A stretch of 64,000 nt of DNA from Nonomuraea guangzhouensis (GTDB lineage: Bacteria > Actinomycetota > Actinomycetes > Streptosporangiales > Streptosporangiaceae): the NCBI RefSeq assembly GCF_019396345.1, contig NZ_JAHKRM010000048.1, positions 19,632 through 83,631 of the forward strand, given 5' to 3'. The first letter of the stretch is position 1; every line of letters starts with the position of its first letter. Below the pieces are notes generated by a model that was not told the origin of the DNA, searched no databases, and saw nothing but the letters and a program-made list of their open reading frames with translations. Shown piece by piece: positions 61,949 through 64,000 of the stretch. The translations under genes and the position numbers were made by a program.

Positions 61949-61975
61949 TGTTGGTTTGCTTGTACCATCTCTTGC

Positions 61976-62419
61976 ATGGGAATGCCCGCGGAGGAACGCC
62001 TCGGCCTCGACATCAAGCGGGCCGAACAGGAACTGATCGCCGCCAAGCAGATCGCGGTCAGGCCCGCCGGGCTGACGGTTCCGCAGTACGCGACGCTCTA
62101 CGTGTTGGCCGCCAACCCCGGCATCTCAGCCGCCGCCCTCGCCCGAGCCTGCCTGGTGACCCCACAGGCGATGACGGTGGTGCTGAAGAACCTCGACGTG
62201 CGCGGGCTGGTGAAGCGTACGCCACACCCATGGCACCGCAACGTCCTGGAAACCCAGCTCACGGACGCCGGCCGCATCGCACTGGAAGCGGCGGACGAGC
62301 GGGCGGTACGGATAGAGCAGGCGATCGCGGACGAACTCACCACTGAGGAACGGGACACCCTGCGCTCCCTCCTCAGCCGGTGCGGCGCGGCGATCGAACG
62401 GGCATCCACGCAACTGTGA
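61976..62419 (+). CDS. MarR-family transcriptional regulator
   Basis: 147 residues. A winged-helix domain (LTVPQYATLYVLAANPGISA, ALARACLVTPQAMTVVLKNL, GLVKRTPHPWHRNVLETQLT) is flanked by the dimerisation helices typical of MarR proteins. ATG 61976 and ATG 61982 are both possible; no ribosome-binding site is visible and TACCAT seven bases upstream suggests a leaderless message. It is divergent from the PPOX gene, which it probably regulates together with itself. Confidence 0.87.
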   Translation: MGMPAEERLGLDIKRAEQELIAAKQIAVRPAGLTVPQYATLYVLAANPGISAAALARACLVTPQAMTVVLKNLDVRGLVKRTPHPWHRNVLETQLTDAGRIALEAADERAVRIEQAIADELTTEERDTLRSLLSRCGAAIERASTQL

Positions 62420-63480
62420 AAGCCGTGCTCACCCGCCGGGCTTGGTCGTCGCGCCTGGTGGCATGGCGTCCTGGCCAGACCCCGACAACTTGATCCCGAC
62501 GGATGCCTTGGCGCCTGCCGGACCCTGTGTGCCTGGCCCTCAACTGATGTCCTTGTGCTCGGCCAGATGGCCCTCGCCAGATGCCCTGGCGCTCGGCCCC
62601 CGTACACCCGGCGTCCGTCATCGGGCCAGGCCTGCCTTCGACCAGTCCTGCCCCTGGCCAGCCCGGCTACGCTCGCGCCAGCCTTGAGCCGCTGCCTTGC
62701 CAGTCGGCCAGCGCGCGCTACGCCCGCGCCGGCCTTGTCCCTGAGCCCACAGGCAGCCCGCTACGCTCGCGCCAGTCCTCAGCCGCTACCTCGCCAGCCG
62801 ACCAATCGGCCAGCGCGCACCCACGCCGGTCCGCTGCACCCACGCCTCTCCTCGATCGCTACCTCGCCAGCCCGTGCCCTGGCCAGCGCGCACCAAACCA
62901 GTCCATCACTGTCGCCGACGCAGGGACCAGGTCTCTGTTTCCCACGCCTGGTTGCTCGGCCCAGCTCGCGTCGGGCATCCCCCGTGCATCCGCACTCGGC
63001 GTCCGACCTTCACGTCCGGGTTCCGGTAGTGCCACAAAACCCGGCTGCCAGGCTGGTCTTCACGCCTGACATGCCGGAGCCTCTACCACCCGGCTGCCTG
63101 GCCCCGCGCCCGACATAAACGGGGCCTCCAGCACCCGCTACCTGGCCTCCACGTCCAACTCCCGAACGCCCGCATTCGGCTGCCCACCTCCTCGGCTGGC
63201 ACGCCGCAGTACATCCACTCAGCGCTCCGGCTCTCACCGGCTTGGGACCCAGAGGCGCCCACCCCGAGGGGTTGCTCGGCTTGGGTGCGGAGTCGCCCCC
63301 TCAGAGTCGCCAGGCCGGAGGCGTTGCTTCGGTCCGGATGCCCGGTGGCCTCTGAGCCGAGGCATGCCCCGTGGGGTCCCTCTCATCCACGCCCTCGATG
63401 CTTTGCGGTCCCGGTCAACTGGCTCTCGTCCTACGTTTCCGCAGGTGGCGTGCGACATTGACCCGAGACAGCCCAGGAAC
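62420..63480 (+). other. Gene-poor region with degenerate repeats
   Basis: About 1.1 kb with no supportable gene on either strand. Short frames are Pro/Ser/Arg-rich and follow base composition. It contains a cluster of degenerate repeats at about 62660-62900. Base use is C-rich on the plus strand, unlike the coding regions around it. Confidence 0.6.
62660..62900 (+). repeat. Degenerate tandem repeats
   Basis: The motif GCTACGCTCGCGCCAG starts at 62666 and recurs exactly at 62760; a diverged copy starts near 62717. GCTACCTCGCCAGCC and CCAGCGCGCACC recur near 62786-62821 and 62858-62892. Spacing is roughly 45-100 bases. Copies are too diverged and irregular for a CRISPR array. Confidence 0.55.
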
Positions 63481-63505
63481 CTGCAGAGGCGCGGTGAACC
63501 CCGAT

Positions 63506-63534
63506 TTGACGTAGGGCCAACGGCGACCTAATCT
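63506..63534 (+). promoter_or_regulatory. Candidate rRNA operon promoter, distal
   Basis: TTGACG (63506-63511) and TAATCT (63529-63534) with a 17-base spacer, about 290 bases upstream of the main rrn promoter. Actinobacterial rrn operons commonly have several promoters. Confidence 0.5.
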
Positions 63535-63688
63535 TTCACTTCGCCCCGGGAGTGAGCCGGACGCCGATCAGGCGGACGGGCCCCAGGGCAAGCCCCTTGA
63601 GATAACGAGCCACTCGGCCAGGTCGCTTCAACGCGCACTTTGGTACGAGTCGTCTCGGGCGCGCTCAGATCACCGGAAAATCGGTTGA

Positions 63689-63718
63689 TTCGACAAGCCC
63701 AGGATGGCACGGTAAGTT
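63689..63718 (+). promoter_or_regulatory. Candidate rRNA operon promoter, middle
   Basis: TTCGAC (63689-63694) and TAAGTT (63713-63718) with an 18-base spacer. Weaker match than the proximal promoter. Confidence 0.4.
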
Positions 63719-63758
63719 ACGAGGGTTGCCCCGGAGACGGGGCGCACCATTCTACCCA

Positions 63759-63818
63759 GATTTGATCGACTTCAAACAAATCTACGATTTGACACGAAGT
63801 GAGCAAATCTGATAGAAT
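63759..63818 (+). promoter_or_regulatory. Main rRNA operon promoter with twin dyads
   Basis: TTGACA (63789-63794) and TAGAAT (63813-63818) with an 18-base spacer form the best promoter in the window, with start expected near 63825. GATTTG-N12-CAAATC occurs twice, at 63759-63782 and 63786-63809, exactly 27 bases apart. The second overlaps the -35 box and spacer; the first overlaps a weaker TTGATC / TACGAT pair. Confidence 0.8.
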
Positions 63819-64000
63819 GGAGAGGCGAACAGTACGCCTCCAAGTGAGGGTCTGAATGGACCTGAGCGAGGATGTACGCGTCCGTTTCTTGAGAACTCAA
63901 CAGTGTGTTAAAAGCCAGTGCATGATGCACAACCCCGTCATGTCCATGCTTTCGGGTGTGGATGACGGATTCCTTTATATGGTTGGGATTTCTTTCCCTT
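63819..64000 (+). other. rRNA operon leader (upstream of 16S, which is outside the window)
   Basis: CTTGAGAACTCAACAGTGTG (63888-63907) and the following TTAAAAGCCAGTG match the conserved leader boxes found before 16S rRNA genes of actinobacteria. A hairpin, CCGTCAT / ATGACGG (63935-63968), may be part of the RNase III processing stem. The 16S gene itself should begin shortly after base 64000. Confidence 0.85.

Noticed and set aside
62660..62900. Repeats as a CRISPR array
   Set aside because: Units are diverged, spacing is irregular and no cas genes are present.

Overview
This window is a high-GC stretch of about 64 kb. Gene order, GTG/TTG starts, F420-type enzymes, TAGRRT-like -10 boxes and many 4-nt gene overlaps point to a filamentous actinobacterium. 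A Nonomuraea-like member of the Streptosporangiaceae is my best guess, inferred from gene order and protein flavour rather than from a marker gene. It is mostly a chromosomal core region. I see no phage, transposase, CRISPR array or tRNA gene.

Layout. (1) 1-8 kb: the 3' end of ruvA, ruvB, the Sec accessory operon yajC-secD-secF, apt and the bifunctional (p)ppGpp enzyme rel. (2) 8-19 kb: a nucleotidyltransferase-cupin fusion, a DUF349 protein, two membrane-anchored cyclophilins flanking an MBL-fold hydrolase, hisS and aspS, a DUF2231-type membrane protein and rarA. (3) 18-26.5 kb: DUF948 and DUF6167-like small proteins, alaS, ruvX, two tandem mltG-type lytic transglycosylases and aroE. (4) 26.5-35 kb: a toxin-antitoxin remnant with a frameshifted VapC-type toxin, the infC-rpmI-rplT translation operon behind an attenuator-like hairpin, a SpoU-family RNA methyltransferase, an orphan PAS histidine kinase, pheS-pheT and a small acidic protein. 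(5) 35-38.8 kb: a leftward accessory block of two MFS exporters, a SnoaL-like protein and a four-helix membrane protein. (6) 39-46 kb: a tightly coupled six-gene operon for a complex-I/hydrogenase-4-like membrane complex whose large subunit lacks all nickel-binding cysteines. (7) 46-56.3 kb: an acyl-CoA synthetase and the arginine operon argCJBDFRGH behind an ARG-box-like dyad. (8) 56-62.4 kb: a 3-methyladenine DNA glycosylase, a PH-domain protein, tyrS, a membrane glycosyltransferase, a HAD hydrolase and a divergent F420-type PPOX/MarR pair. (9) 62.4-64 kb: degenerate repeats, then the multi-promoter leader of an rRNA operon whose 16S gene should begin just past the window end.

The region joins translation (five aminoacyl-tRNA synthetases, IF3, L35, L20 and the rrn leader) with stringent response, protein export, septal and peptidoglycan processing and arginine synthesis.

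Most unusual points: the cysteine-free hydrogenase-related complex; the tandem mltG pair with a roughly 250-residue low-complexity cytoplasmic tail; the nucleotidyltransferase-cupin fusion; a 69-bp hairpin repeat present twice; twin GATTTG-N12-CAAATC dyads on the rrn promoter; and an ATC start for infC.
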